The position numbers were made by a program, and so were the translations under genes. Positions 42,734-54,058 of a stretch of DNA of 64,000 nt are shown one piece after another. Source of the DNA: Entoloma clypeatum (Eukaryota; Basidiomycota; Agaricomycetes; Agaricales; Entolomataceae); assembly GCA_963565915.1 (NCBI GenBank), contig OY751491.1, forward strand, positions 62,001 to 126,000, written 5' to 3'. How positions within the stretch are numbered: position 1 is the stretch's first letter; each line of letters opens with the position of its first letter. The notes beneath the pieces are model-generated. The model was given only the letters and a program-made list of their open reading frames with translations. It searched no databases and was not told where the DNA came from.

Positions 42734-44960
42734 ATGAATGAAAACCTTGGCTCTCTGGATAATTTTGGAAGACAGAACATGGTGCATGGTCATTTCCATC
42801 TTGGATTTCTAGGTACTCATGAAAATACATCACAAAATGTGCCGAACGGACAGTTAACAGCTTCAAGCCATGGGGATATCATCTCTCTCGCCACCCACGA
42901 CACCCTTATGCGATATAGCTGCATATATGCGGACGTTTTCATGAATTCTACGCACGCTAGTGCGGAAGTGCAATCAACGAGGTATGAAGCAGTAATATAG
43001 ATGCAATTCTGACCCCACCCTGTTAGGAGCATGATAAAACATCTTGAGGCACATATCGAGCGCCAAGACGCAACCATCAAACGCCAGGACACACGAATCC
43101 ATGCTCTCGAGAGTGCACAGCATACTTTACCAACTGCTCCTTCTTCAACCCACAATCCCAACCCTCAACAACGCAGCCTTGAGATTCCACCACCTCCACC
43201 ATCCTACAACAAGGAAGACTACAAAGCCGTACCATACTGGACGCGAGCTCAATGGTCCACCTACCTGGAGAACCAGTCAAACTTTGGAAATAGCGTGAGT
43301 AAGCTAGAATTCCTAACAGATGCGGAGGGAAATGTTGCGTCGAGTGGCCGCATCAAGGAAATCTACAGCCATATGCAGAAGGCATGCACGCAACTTTACC
43401 ATTTCCGCCTTGCTCCGGATACATGGGGAAACAAGACACAGCGAGGCTCCGACTACATGAACCACACGCTAATGATGTATGCTGAAGAGCTCAGGTTTTG
43501 CGACGGAACATGGAAGGCAGAGGCGTTTGCAACGGTAAAGTATCCGGATTGGGCGAAGAAGCGGGACTCCCCCAATATCACTCTCACACGTACATCAAAT
43601 CTCTTCTGGGATTTCCCCCTTCCTCACTCTCATTGTCAGGCGATATTCCATCCATCCGGACTCGCGACGATTCTGATGAAGACCAGCCAAACACTAAAGC
43701 AGTACCAGCCCGCAAGAAACGAAAAATCAAACGCCGTCCTCCACCTGACGCAGAAGTTATTGACCTCGACACACCAGAGCCAATACAACCCCTGCCCACG
43801 AGCAAAGGTCCATTGCGCCCTGTGTCATCCTTACTAGTTGCAGTAATTTCTTATATATAGATACCATTTCGCCGACCTCTTCACTTTCTGCCTCGTCAAG
43901 CCCGTCCTATGCCTTGCCGCTCATGCCATCGAACCCACCCACCCTGTCATCAACCCTGCCTGTCCCGTCCAATACCTCGCAGCTCAGTCTGCCTGGCCTG
44001 CCCAGTGGCCTGCCCAGCGACGCTACCAACTCGGCAACGGCTTCACCAGTGATGGACCACGCATGCAGTGAGGTCCTGGAGGACAATAGAAGCAAGGACA
44101 AGGACATTGAGATGGAAGTTGGTGCCGGAGGAAGTAATGTCGATAGTGGGGATGCCAGCGGAGGCAAGGGAGGGATTAGTGAGGGCAGTGCCATTGATGG
44201 TGCCAGCGCCGAAGCCGGAGTCAGTGAAAAGGGAGCGGGCGACATTAATGAAGGTGTTGCAGGCGAGTCTAGCGCAGGCGTCGCAATTGGGGGCGATACC
44301 GACGGAGATGATACCGGTTGTTGTGGTGATAGGGATGGTGAGCCATGCCACCATCATCGTCGAGGATTCTCTGATGATTCGCAGGGCCATCTAATTCAGG
44401 GACTAGTAGCAATGGCCCAACGCCCAACGACCAGTCCCAACCTGACCAACGACTATGCCGTCGTCCTCCCAATCCCCTGTAAGTCCTTTTCGCCTACTTT
44501 TATCGCCTACCCTCACTTCACCATCAACAAACGAAGGACCAACCACACCGTTCCCTGTACCGCCCCATCGATTCCGATTCAAGTCGGGCCTGTTGCCGCA
44601 AAAAAAAAAGTCTCGAAGCTGCTGAAGCCGAAAGAGAATTTATATACCGCGAGGTACATCATTCGAATGTTACACTATCTTCACTCATTGTTTTTACGCT
44701 AGAAACCTTTACGTTATCGACTATTTGGCCACACAGCCCCCGGATACGGTTACCAACGACGACTTTGCGATCATCTGGAAAAACCTTGACAAGGCTACCA
44801 AATCAGTAAGTTGAGCTATCTATCAATCTTAAATACCCCTTTGTTGATTCTGCAACTGGTCTAGGAATACCAACGACACGAAATTCAGGCCAAGAAAGAT
44901 GCCAAGCAACGAAAATCGGTGCCGGCGACGATGAGCACGTCGGTGGACGCGGGGGAGTAA
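42734..44960 (+). CDS. Transposon-borne coiled-coil protein with YWTRAQW motif
   Basis: Exon 1 starts at ATG 42734. Introns at about 42981-43025, 43591-43638, 43805-43860, 44479-44538, 44655-44700 and 44807-44864 keep the frame to the stop at 44958-44960. The encoded protein has a coiled coil (MIKHLEAHIERQDATIKRQD), a conserved-looking block (VPYWTRAQWSTYLENQ ... APDTWGNKT ... LRFCDGTWKAEAFATVKYPDW), a basic stretch RKKRKIKRRPPPDAEVIDL, a long Ser/Gly/acidic region and a C-terminal segment NLYVIDYLATQPPDTVTNDD. Proteins with the YWT..QW...WKAE...YP.W pattern recur in agaricomycete genomes and seem tied to such transposons. The function is unknown; it may bind the terminal repeats. Confidence 0.65.
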
Positions 44961-44969
44961 TGCGAGAAA

Positions 44970-45361
44970 GGTGCGCTCGTTGGATGCGCTCTTTGTACTC
45001 CGAGCCTATGCTCACCCCAGAGTCCAGACGAGATCTGTATCTCAGTCAGATAAGTTCGGAGGGCTTCGGATGGATTCAGAAGTGGAGAGCGGGGAATGAT
45101 TCAGAAGGACTCAGAGGAACTCGGATAGACTCAGAACACCTGTAATGTTAAATACCATAATCGATCTGCATATTTCAGAAATGCTCGGAAGTGCTCAGAG
45201 ACGCTCAGAAACACCCAGATATGTGCCAGACCAGCTCGGAAATCTCTCAGATATGCTCAGATTGTATCCGAGAAACCCCCTTTTCTGAGTTGTGCCGAGC
45301 CCTTCTCAGAATCGGCCCATCTCAGATATTCTCGGATGGGCTCGGAGTCATTTTTGACCGG
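44970..45361 (+). repeat. Right subterminal motif array and terminal repeat
   Basis: Between 45010 and 45340 the motifs CTCAGA/TTCAGA and CTCGGA/TTCGGA recur well over fifteen times at irregular spacing of about 8-20 bp, all in the same orientation, followed by the TIR ending TTTTTGACCGG. Confidence 0.8.
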
Positions 45362-45369
45362 GGCTGAGA

Positions 45370-45500
45370 CCCAAAGGGGCCTCGTACACGTGTCCATGAG
45401 TCTTCTCCCAGTCATTGTACACGACGCTGAGGTCAGGTGCCGTGAAAAGTTCCTTGCTAACGCCGAATAAGAAATCTGACCCGGCGGGCCGTTAAATTTG
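45370..45500 (-). pseudogene. 5' exon of P450 copy 2, separated by the transposon
   Basis: On the minus strand this reads GSDFLFGVSKELFTAPDLSV, VYNDWEKTHGHVYEAPLGLS, the N-terminal proline-rich/helix A part of a fungal P450 (usual form GPPGSSFLLGN...), and stops exactly at the transposon's right end. The next residues of the same protein (KAIAHNLAKDT...) start directly beyond the transposon's left end at 31952. Upstream there is no clear membrane anchor, and the GPPG motif is in another frame. Confidence 0.8.
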
Positions 45501-45798
45501 GTGGAGGCTAGATTGGTAGAGGCGGAAATAGGAGGGCGATGGAGGAAGGGTTGATTATTTTCAGATTTGGGTGAGTGAGATCGACGCGAAGGCCATCCTT
45601 ATGATTGACAAGGTTGATCATTAGAAGTTGGCTGTTCTGCTAGAAAGTTGACTCGAGCCGGATCAAACAAACAATCCAAAATTGAAACTCCGTCCTGCTC
45701 CTCTTTTAGCGCTGATCCCACACCCTCCTCCCTCTTTTCTCACACCACCTGGAGTGGGGTTTGTCATGATAGGACTGGTTCATGACAGGAACTTACAT

Positions 45799-45902
45799 GT
45801 CCTTGTCGATTAGGGGTTAAATCACATCGTTGTGGCAGGCCTCTCTCATTGCGAGGTCAGCAGTCTACCGATGAGCCGGAGGTTCGAGTCCTCCCTGGGA
45901 CA
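45799..45902 (+). tRNA. tRNA-His (GTG) with a 32-nt intron
   Basis: The anticodon stem is CATCG/CGATG with loop TTGTGG^C, split by a 32-nt intron (CAGGCC...GTCTA) at the canonical place after position 37. The T-arm is GGAGG-TTCGAGT-CCTCC. Acceptor GTCCTTG pairs with CTGGGAC except one T-T mismatch and a wobble pair. Anticodon GTG reads His codons. Reduced pairing in the acceptor and D stems leaves some doubt about full function. Confidence 0.75.
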
Positions 45903-47561
45903 TGTAAGGATATTCGCGGCTGAGTCTTCAATTATTTTTCTTATAAACTTACTTACTCTCGCGTGACAAGTGGCACTATAAAGCAACCATACGAGAGCTT
46001 CACTTTCTGACTTTTCTAATGGTGAGTTACTTTGTTTCTAGGATCACAGTGATTCATCGGAGGCCATCTTTATACACAGCTAGTATTCGTCTCATCCCTA
46101 GATGATTTTGTACATGACGTTGGCCCATTGTTGGTGGGTACGGATTGCTTGTCCGTGGGGGAGGTGAAGTTCCAGGCTAACGCCAGCCGTGCTGGATGTC
46201 GTGTATTTCGCCGAGGATTTTCTTGGGATTTTCGCCTTCGACAGTTTCTGACGGGAGTACTCGGAACTTCGGAAAAGCAGAGTGCCAGTGGGAAGAGGCT
46301 CAGATAGGTAAGGACTTTTCCCCCGAACTTCGACCGCAACCTATCGATTGATAAATATAGGTATATTTCATGAGATGCTGCCTCAATCGGGCCGCATCTT
46401 CTTCAGGCCAGAAAACACGATGGTGCCGACTCGGAGGTTCCCTCTGACCTTCTACCATCGCTACATTTGTTATTTGACGCGCGTACACAGTGTACCTGCA
46501 CGCGTGCAGCATGATAAGGACCCTGTCAATAGAACACGCACCTAGAATACCCGTCTCACTCTCTGCTCATCAAATCAACCCAATTTTATCGAGAAGCGTA
46601 TATTCCCTGATGAGCCAGCCTTATACACAGTCGATAGGTCCATGAGGCATCGCTAGCAACTGAATAGGGTATTTTTGTCACCGGTAGTTCCTCGGAGGTA
46701 TGACGGTTCAACCAACCTTGTCTAATCCGTTCGCCAGACCGATCTTCAAGTTCGCGTTGCTTTGACAGCCATAATGACAAACGTTCTCGGCGCGACCTCC
46801 CCGGGCCGGCGAATTCGCAGCTGTTATCAACTCCGATTTTCTCGCTGGCTGCTTTGTCTCCGGATGTGGGTGTCTTTCGATTTTACGCACTGTCCGAAGC
46901 GCTAGAAGTTGACAGACAGATCAGTTGTGCTTCAAGTTCAGCAGTGCGATAGAAGGATGCCAAGGAAAACAACCTCGGAAATTCCAACAGGCATAAGGAA
47001 GAAAGGAGAAAACTCGGCCGAGTTAGTAACAAGTATAAGTCCCAGGCTGTGTAGCCATATTTATCGGCGGTAGGCCCGCTTGCAGGAAAATGGAGTCATC
47101 AGGAACAGTATATTTTCATGCGTGCGTCGGGGGGTGAGCCGTGTGCCTGACTACGGCTGTGACGCTCCGCTCGAAGAAGGGTTATGGATCTCAACCACTG
47201 TCCTTAAGCTAGCGCTGACCTTATACTGATGACTTGCTGATGACAGTCAATCGACTTTGAGCCGGCGCCCTAGCTTTAATCCTGACGCGATCCACTATAT
47301 ATGACCCTGAGTGTTTTTTGTCCCAATAATAGCCCAGGCTTGACCTAATATCCAGACAAACGATAGGGCGGGACATCGTGCAACCGACAAATTTTCAATC
47401 CTTGCCATGACCTGTCCCTTTCAGAGCCCTTGAATTCGCACGAATGTAACAAGTGCTGTAAGTATGACAACGAGTTCGCATGGATCTCATTTTCCGAAAA
47501 TTCACCGAACCCCCCCCCCCCCGCCCCCGACTGTTCAAGATGCATTTCTCACTTCCAAGCC
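45903..47561. other. No recognised gene
   Basis: Only short open frames. One minus-strand frame at 46337-46070 starts with a hydrophobic stretch but ends without a recognisable domain. A C-rich homopolymer run lies at 47510-47525. Confidence 0.4.
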
Positions 47562-49553
47562 TCAAACCTCCCACTCTTTCCAACCCTGCCCCACATCCAG
47601 CCCAGTCTCAATATCCCGCTTACACCACAAATCTCCATCGAACGCCCTCCTCCACACGTACCCTTCGACGAACCTTACCTCCCTCAACCATCTACAATGC
47701 TTTCTCCACGGCGCGATCAGCTCCCGCACCTCGTCGTCGTCCTCCCCCGCCCCTGGGCCTCTATACGACGTCTTGCCACGTGCCGGGCGGGGGCGGGGGG
47801 CGGTAGATGGTCCTGCGGCGGGAGCTCGGGGCCCACTGCCAGGTTGGACGGCCGGCGGGGCGCTTTGGTAGAGGTGCAAGGTCTGGAGATTAGGGAAGCG
47901 ATAGAGAAATTGGGCGCCTAGGCTCACGAGCGTTTGCTTTTTTTTGGTGATAACATAAATTGAGAAAGAGAAGAAAAGAGAGTGGAACTTGAAGAACGCA
48001 ACTTACCTCAGATGGAAAGCCGATGTTGTAACGAATCCTGATCATGCGCAGATCTTGAAAGAGGCTCGAGAGCGCGAAGAGGATCTCGTCGTCCCATTCC
48101 TTTATGATCAAGGACAAAGTCTGGATATTTGGCCTCATTCCTGCGATGAGCGGAAGACTGAACAGGTGGTCTCCCGCGCGCTTGTCGATGTCCGTGACTT
48201 CGAGGTGGTCAATGGGTCTGTTCTGCAATATAGAAGCGGCGGTAATCATGGGCCCAATGAAGGTATTCAAATGGGGCATGGCAGTGTTGGTGAGCTCAAG
48301 ACTGGTACGACGGTTGACGACGGTGAAGGTTTTGATGTTAGGAAGGGCAGCTAGGAAGCGAGAAAGGGGGTTGTAAGGAGAGTGCATGTTGGTGGTATGA
48401 TCGTCCTCCTCCTGTGTGGGCCAAACCTTCGTTAGTGGAAAACGCAATGTGAGGTCGGCCACATTCGTTGGGAGAGTGATCGGTGGTGCATCTGGGTTGC
48501 GGAGGGAGAGGAAGCGGGCAGTGACACCGTTCCAGTCGATACGAAGTGTGCGAAGGTGTTTCGCTGTGCAGAGATAGAGAGCGTAGACATAGCTCGAGTT
48601 CGGGACGGCATCCGAGTCACCTTTGTTGGACCAGAGGGTGAGCTCTGTGATGGGAAGTTCGGATAGGGTTAGATCGGGTTCAGAATATACAACAGGGAGG
48701 GTGCAGTATCGGATTGAGAGGTTCCGCAGCTGGATGAGACCTTTGATCGTTGTGTAGATGGTGTCAGGGAGCTCAGCCATGTGAAATATCAGCTCCTTGA
48801 GCATCGCGAACGTGGAAATTCGGTGCGTTATCGAATCGTACATGGAAACTGAAGCGTAAAAGTTCAGCCGCGCGGCGTTTGTGGCACACAGAGGAGTGAA
48901 CGGATGGGGTGCAACCGCAGGTGCGACGTTTGATGCGAACCTCCAAGAACCATCAGGGTCGACCAAAGCTGTTCCCGGATCGAACCTCCCAAACGCATTT
49001 GGTGTCATAAGTGAGACTGCCACCGTCAGAGAGGTTGGGATCTCTGCCATAGATGGCTCCTGCCTGTCCCAGAAACGGGCATTATCGGCGTAGATGAAGG
49101 GACCCATCCAGTAGATCTCCCTGCATAGTACGCGAATAGCGAGAGCGTAGAAGTATTTGCACGTTGATATTACCTTGAGTAGATCCGAGGGGCGGACGAG
49201 GGCCTCGAAGACGGCTATCCACATTTCATTGGGCATGCGATAGAAATCAAGTGGTCGGAGGACATGCTGCGCCCTCGAGCTATGGAAGCGTGCAGATAGT
49301 TCAATAAAAACTTGAAGAGAATATCATACATGGTACGGACCTGCCCATCGTACGGATTGTGCTGTGGTAGTGGTTCTGGTAAGACTACCCCTTGCAGGGA
49401 GTCAATCATTGTTGTGGGACCGGGGTAGCCGGTAACCGGCCCCCATGCGGGCACAGCCGCCGGTCGGAGTTGACAAAACTGATTTACACAATCGGCGATC
49501 AAATTGTCCATCAGATCTTCCACTCCCCCACGCTCATAAATCTTGGTGGCCAC
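47562..49553 (-). CDS. F-box-like protein
   Basis: Three exons on the minus strand: 49553-about 49331, then after a 50 bp intron (GTATGA ... CCATAG) the main exon to about 48004, then after an intron ending AAAAAAAAG the last exon to 47562. Joins are in frame (VRTI|SRAQHV; GFPSE|QTLVSLGAQFLYRFPNLQTL). The F-box-like motif is RMPNEMWIAVFEALVRPSDLLKVISTCKYFYALA, followed by leucine-rich stretches (MLKELIFHMAELP, LIQLRNLSIRYCTLP, FLAALPNIKTFTV) typical of agaricomycete F-box/LRR proteins. F-box proteins recruit targets to SCF ubiquitin ligases; the target is unknown. It is transcribed away from the terpene cyclase gene at 49921. Confidence 0.8.
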
Positions 49554-49920
49554 ACCACGTAAGTCCAGCGTTTTGCACTGTCAAGTTAAATGATTGAATT
49601 GAAGGACATCAAGGGTCTTCAAACTCGCAATTCGGGGGAAAAGATTGAACAGCCCGAACATCGAGAAGACGACGGTTCACTGCCTGCCATCTTACCTTCA
49701 CCCTGGACACCAAGTAAATTGTGCCACGGCGATCATGAACTTGTATTGAAGAAGGGATGGTTCGCCTCAAAATTGATCCCACCTGTCCACAAGGGTGACG
49801 TGGCCCAGGTTCTCGAGCTGTGGGTCCACGATCCTCACAATGTCACTCATCTAGACGCGCCTAGCCTTCACTATATACACGATCCTCAATGATGAAGGAC
49901 ACAACAGCTACTCTATTCTC
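49554..49920. other. Intergenic region between F-box and terpene cyclase genes
   Basis: It contains a 100-codon open frame on the plus strand (49590-49892) without a recognisable domain; probably chance or an untranslated leader. Confidence 0.4.
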
Positions 49921-51560
49921 ATGGCCCGAGCTCATAGATACACAGCCATATCCCTCGATCTCGGTGACGTTCCGACCAAAAGGAAGAGATGCATCTCGCC
50001 GCTCACACTTCGTGCTGGTCTCTCCTCGTCGGCCTGGTTTGATTACAAGCAACTTGAAGGCCGATTTTCTCAGGCCGACTACTCAGAACGCGTAGGAACC
50101 GCATTCATGTTGGATCCCAGTGGAGTACAAACAGCGCTGGATGACGCGCGTGATCTGTCAAAGACAGATGACGGCTTCGTCGTTCTGATCGAGGAAGTTA
50201 GATCCCGGGCCAACGGTCACCTTACTATCTTCGCGCTGGCTGACATTCCTTCGCCTGACGACCAAATCCCTCCCACGAAACCTCCCGACCTCTTTATCCG
50301 TGGCCAGATCTTCACCTGTGGCGCCGTGGTGGAGCACAAACCTGATCTCTGTTTTTGCAGAAATATCCTACAAACCACGGGTGTCGATCCTTCACGGACG
50401 ATTTTGATATATGGTCGCGTGGCACATGTCCTATCAACGCGGTCGTTCGGTTTGCACAGTGTCGTGTCCAAAACTCCTGATACTGTCAAACGCACCCTTC
50501 ATGAACTGGTTGGGGACCAGATTACGCGAGGACACAGTTTTCTGCGGCGAAATGCTGGAATGCTGTATTCCGAGGTAACGAAGAAGATTCATCCAGACGA
50601 TCCGCCTGAGCTGTGGGAGAACTTTTCACAGCTGCTGATTCTAGAAACCACTAACGACCGGTAAGTCTGGATCACAGGACCGTCTGCATGCTTCTTTACT
50701 CACATTATATCGCTAGATCGCTCGCAAAGCTTGTCGAGTTTCCAAGGGAGTGGAACTTCTTCCAGGGTATGACGTTTCCTCTCCGCAACGGAGATGAACA
50801 CTTATTCAACGTGATAGGCAAAGATTTCCCGTGCGACATTGATACGACATCGGTCGGCCTCGTCGTTCTCCGACGAAACGAGGAGATTGCACAATCCGTG
50901 ATAAACGAAATGCTCCAGTACGTCAATTCAGATGGAATCATCCTCGTGAGCATGCCGCCCTTTTCTTCTTGTCCCAAAAAAAGCCATATTCTTATCAACT
51001 ATCACTATCAGACGTATTTCGACCACAAAAGGCCCCGCTTCGATCCGGTTGTCTGCGTGAACGCTCTCACCCTCTTCTACGCCTTCGACCGCGGGCCTGC
51101 CCTCAGGCGCACCCTCTCCTGGGTCATCGATATTCTCCGGACGCGCGCCTACCTCAACGGCACACGCTACTACACCACTCCTGAATGTTTCTTTTTCTTC
51201 CTCCGGCGCCTTCTGGTCTCCTCCCCGGACCCGTACCTCCACTCCTGTATCACACCCCTGCTGAAGGACCGCGTCCAGGAACGGATTGGGGCACCCGGGG
51301 ACGCGATGGCCCTGGCGATGCGGCTGCTGGTGTGTCAATTCGTGGATGTGAGGGACCAGGTCGATGTTGGGACGTTGTTGGGGATGCAATGTGCGGATGG
51401 GGGGTGGGAGATTGGATGGATATATCTGTTGCCAACCATGGGGATTAGGGTAGGAAATAGGGGACTTACCACGGCATTGGCGATGAAGGCGATAAAGGGT
51501 GCGTCGTCCATAGCTTATGGACAGTGCGAGACAGCGGGTACCAATGCGGATGTCCCTTGA
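49921..51560 (+). CDS. HAD-like/class II terpene cyclase (drimane-synthase-like), copy 1
   Basis: Exons: 49921-50661, about 50717-50769, 50811-50945, 51012-51560, with in-frame GT-AG introns (…TTNDR|SLAKLVEF…, …FFQG|KDFPCD…, …SDGIIL|TYFDH…). The N-terminal half is HAD-like: motif I appears as LDLGDV, but the later acidic motif (normally VDDK.ENV) reads IYGRVAHV, so a phosphatase site is doubtful. The second half is an alpha-barrel cyclase with the class II protonation motif DIDTTS at 50835, then DPVVCVNALTLFY, GTRYYTTPECFFFFL, CADGGWEIGW and GNRGLTTALAMKAI. Fungal members of this fused family (AstC of Aspergillus, Anc enzymes of Antrodia) cyclise farnesyl diphosphate to drimane-type products. 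The role here follows from that family. The last about 25 residues may be an unspliced intron. Confidence 0.75.
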
Positions 51561-52810
51561 TGGGATTCGGAGTCTGGAGCCTCCGATGCATTAAGTAGCC
51601 TAACGATAGAATACTATATCTATGTAGTCTTGCGACAGGAACTAATTTGAGAAATTACATGGTCAGTCGGTTACAAGTTAAAAAGCTTTTTCGCTCTCAT
51701 AGACTTACGATCGGCAAGAGGGAGGTGTTGTGTTTGCTTCCCTTCGCATAGCAATGAACAGCCTGAATTTACTACACTTCAGAATTCGATAGGGAAGCAA
51801 ATCTTTACGTCACAGTCCGTGTGTGAGAGAGACGTCACATCATCCTTGGTGAATCCGACTCCGGGGAGCTTCGGGCCGGCAGGGGGAAAAGACAAATTTC
51901 CAACATGCCGTGTGTGTTCCTTAGGCTTGACTCGGACTTTGGCTCGAAAAGGTATTCCCTTTGTCAGGGCTTGGTAGTAGGTACTACTTACCAGCTCATG
52001 AGGCTCGCAAGATCCACATTGCATCTGTTCACAAGTGCCCACAACCCACAAATGCATATGGAAGGTCGGGCTCGCTTTCATGGCGCTTTGGACGGAGCTT
52101 TCTCGCCGTGCATCATTGAATTAGCCATACATTCTACACACAGCCATGTCATACAGACATTTGTGCAATACATCATAACCTGTTCTCTCAACGTAGATTA
52201 TATGTACATGAGATTGAGAAAGAAACCAAGCTGGATTTTGAAATAGCTTAATCCCGCCAGGGTTGTGTTACTAGATTGATACACTGCCAGTGGACGATCC
52301 TATGTACTAATTAAGGGCTCGGATCCTGTCGATCCAGAGTCTGTGCATACTAATAACTGATGACAGCCTCGTGGTTTGCATTGGGATTGGCGCCGCTCCA
52401 TCATCATGTAAGATGAGGTCTCGATCAATTCGGCCTCCGCGTTTCAAGGCAGGCTAGCAGGATTGCAGTTGTCGGACTACATCGCCAGAAACTCGGAATC
52501 TTCAATAGTATCAGAACGTCGAGGTGAACCTGTCCTGTCTTTCAGAGCGTCAACGTCAAAGCGATAACGGGTGTCACTCGAGTTCGGAAGTCGGCCGGCC
52601 GAAAGCTCCGACCACATAGATTAACTTGCAGTGGTCTAGGAACATTGTGCATCAAAAACAAAAAACAATAATTGCTTCCTTTCCATTCAACCTAGGGACG
52701 CTCAATGGATAGCCCATTGTCGCTGGATCACAACAGGCCCCATTTGTCCTCCATCGCTAGGGATCAGCAAGCCACAGTCGTAAGCTGGACTCCCTCGACT
52801 CCATATTGAT
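51561..52810. other. No recognised gene
   Basis: A 113-codon open frame at 51905-52246 lacks motifs. No P450 or other tailoring enzyme follows the cyclase gene. Confidence 0.4.
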
Positions 52811-52818
52811 GATACGGC

Positions 52819-52944
52819 TAGACTAGCCACGGTCCGGTCCAGGCATCCTACATAGCCCAAAAAAGAAATGTCCCGGGCTAGCACGGCCAGGAATGTCTCG
52901 AAAAGCTAAAGGTCCGGCTCCTGGACCGGACCGTGGCCAGTCTA
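52819..52944. mobile_element. 126 bp hAT-type MITE
   Basis: Terminal inverted repeats of about 26 bp (TAGACTAGCCACGGTCCGG..., one mismatch) and an 8 bp target duplication GATACGGC (52811-52818 and 52945-52952). It has no coding capacity. Confidence 0.88.
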
Positions 52945-52952
52945 GATACGGC

Positions 52953-54057
52953 CTACGAGCGACTCAAAAACGGTTGCAAGGCGCACAGCGGCAGATCCGA
53001 TTACATCGCTTCGGACGAGCAACATGAGGTCCCGCGATAGGTAAGTCTACACTACCGCCTTCGCTCGACAGACTGCATTTCAAATTTATGGCTATTCAAC
53101 TTATGGCCGACAGGTGGTCCTTCAAACGTGGATCATATGTTCTTAGCAGAACAGATAAGTATCAAGGATATCTACTCAGACTCTTTACGCACACGGTGCC
53201 TGCTTAAAGATGCAGTTTTGAGCGAATCTGTCTTTGTCAACTGTCTGACTAAATTCTGACTTGCGATTGACACCAGTTGGCTTATCAAACTGCCTGCGTT
53301 TGCCTTGAAGCGGTTACATTGTTTTAATTGGTATTTTTATCTCTCACGTACCGCACCCATCGCGGGAGACACGCAGGAGTGTAGGATGAACCCAGGCGCG
53401 AGCGAGAATGGTTGGAGAATGGCCGACTCACGGCGATCAAGGGATCACGTGCCATTTTTACTTCAGTGCGAACCTGCAAGGACCGGTTCCTAGCTCGAGG
53501 CAGGCGACCCTGTCCTATGGAGCGAGGATCCCGAAGAACGAGACCAATATAGATATATATGACCATTCAAACTCCCCTCTCACTGATTTGGACAGCAGAT
53601 ATCGGTCAAGTGGTGGTAAGTCCTTGTGGACAGTCATCATGAGAAAACTGACAATGAGAGTTATTGCACCCGAAGTCAAAGAAGAAAGTATCGTCCTCAC
53701 AACGTGTGGAAATCCTGCTAGGGTGATGCATAGTAGGTAAAGACAGATTTCATTATCTAGAATTGGGAAATTTTCATTTAAAACCGCATTCCGCGTTTAG
53801 TGGGCTTGGGGTGCAGGTCTAAGCGTCGGCAAGCGCTAAAAGATGATCTATCAAACACGACGTGTGGGTCATCATGATGCGCCTGTGGCTCAGCCATCAG
53901 TCTAACCAAACATGTTCTGTCAGGTGTTTGATTTTTTTACACGAGGCCCTGCTACCCTTCTGCGTAATAAGGCTAGGCTTATGTTTTGAAACGTCTTCAT
54001 AAGTGGGCGTCATGACGCCTCTGAGGCTCAATTACGCCCCCCTCCCTTTTCCCTCCT
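52953..54057. other. No recognised gene
   Basis: Short open frames only. The last part is the upstream region of the second cyclase gene. Confidence 0.4.
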
Positions 54058-54058
54058 C

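Larger units (their letters stand above)
31954..45361 (+). mobile_element. 13.4 kb CACTA/Plavaka-like DNA transposon with three genes
   Basis: The ends are perfect inverted repeats of 21 bp (CCGGTCAAAAATGACTCC...), with weaker similarity continuing inwards (CATCCGAGAA). The repeat GCTGAGA flanks the element (31946-31952 and 45363-45369); counted as 9 bp it is AGCTGAGAT/GGCTGAGAC. Inside are a transposase gene (plus), a gene on the minus strand and a third gene on the plus strand, plus a nested copia element. Subterminal zones hold repeated CCGAGA/CTCGGA/CTCAGA motifs. Large size, clustered subterminal motifs and a Tnp2-like transposase fit the CACTA superfamily; the assignment to the Plavaka type of mushroom fungi is by resemblance. 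Without the copia insert it would be about 7.6 kb. Confidence 0.85.

Noticed and set aside
45500..45800. A membrane-anchor exon for the split P450
   Set aside because: Frames here have stops and no hydrophobic helix; the true first exon may be lost or beyond recognition.
46070..46339. A possible secreted protein on the minus strand
   Set aside because: The hydrophobic start is weak (Lys/Gly before it), the rest has no cysteine pattern or motif, and no promoter or homologue could be supported.
49215..49553. A separate small gene upstream of the F-box gene
   Set aside because: A GTATGA...CCATAG intron joins it in frame to the F-box exon, so it is the first exon.
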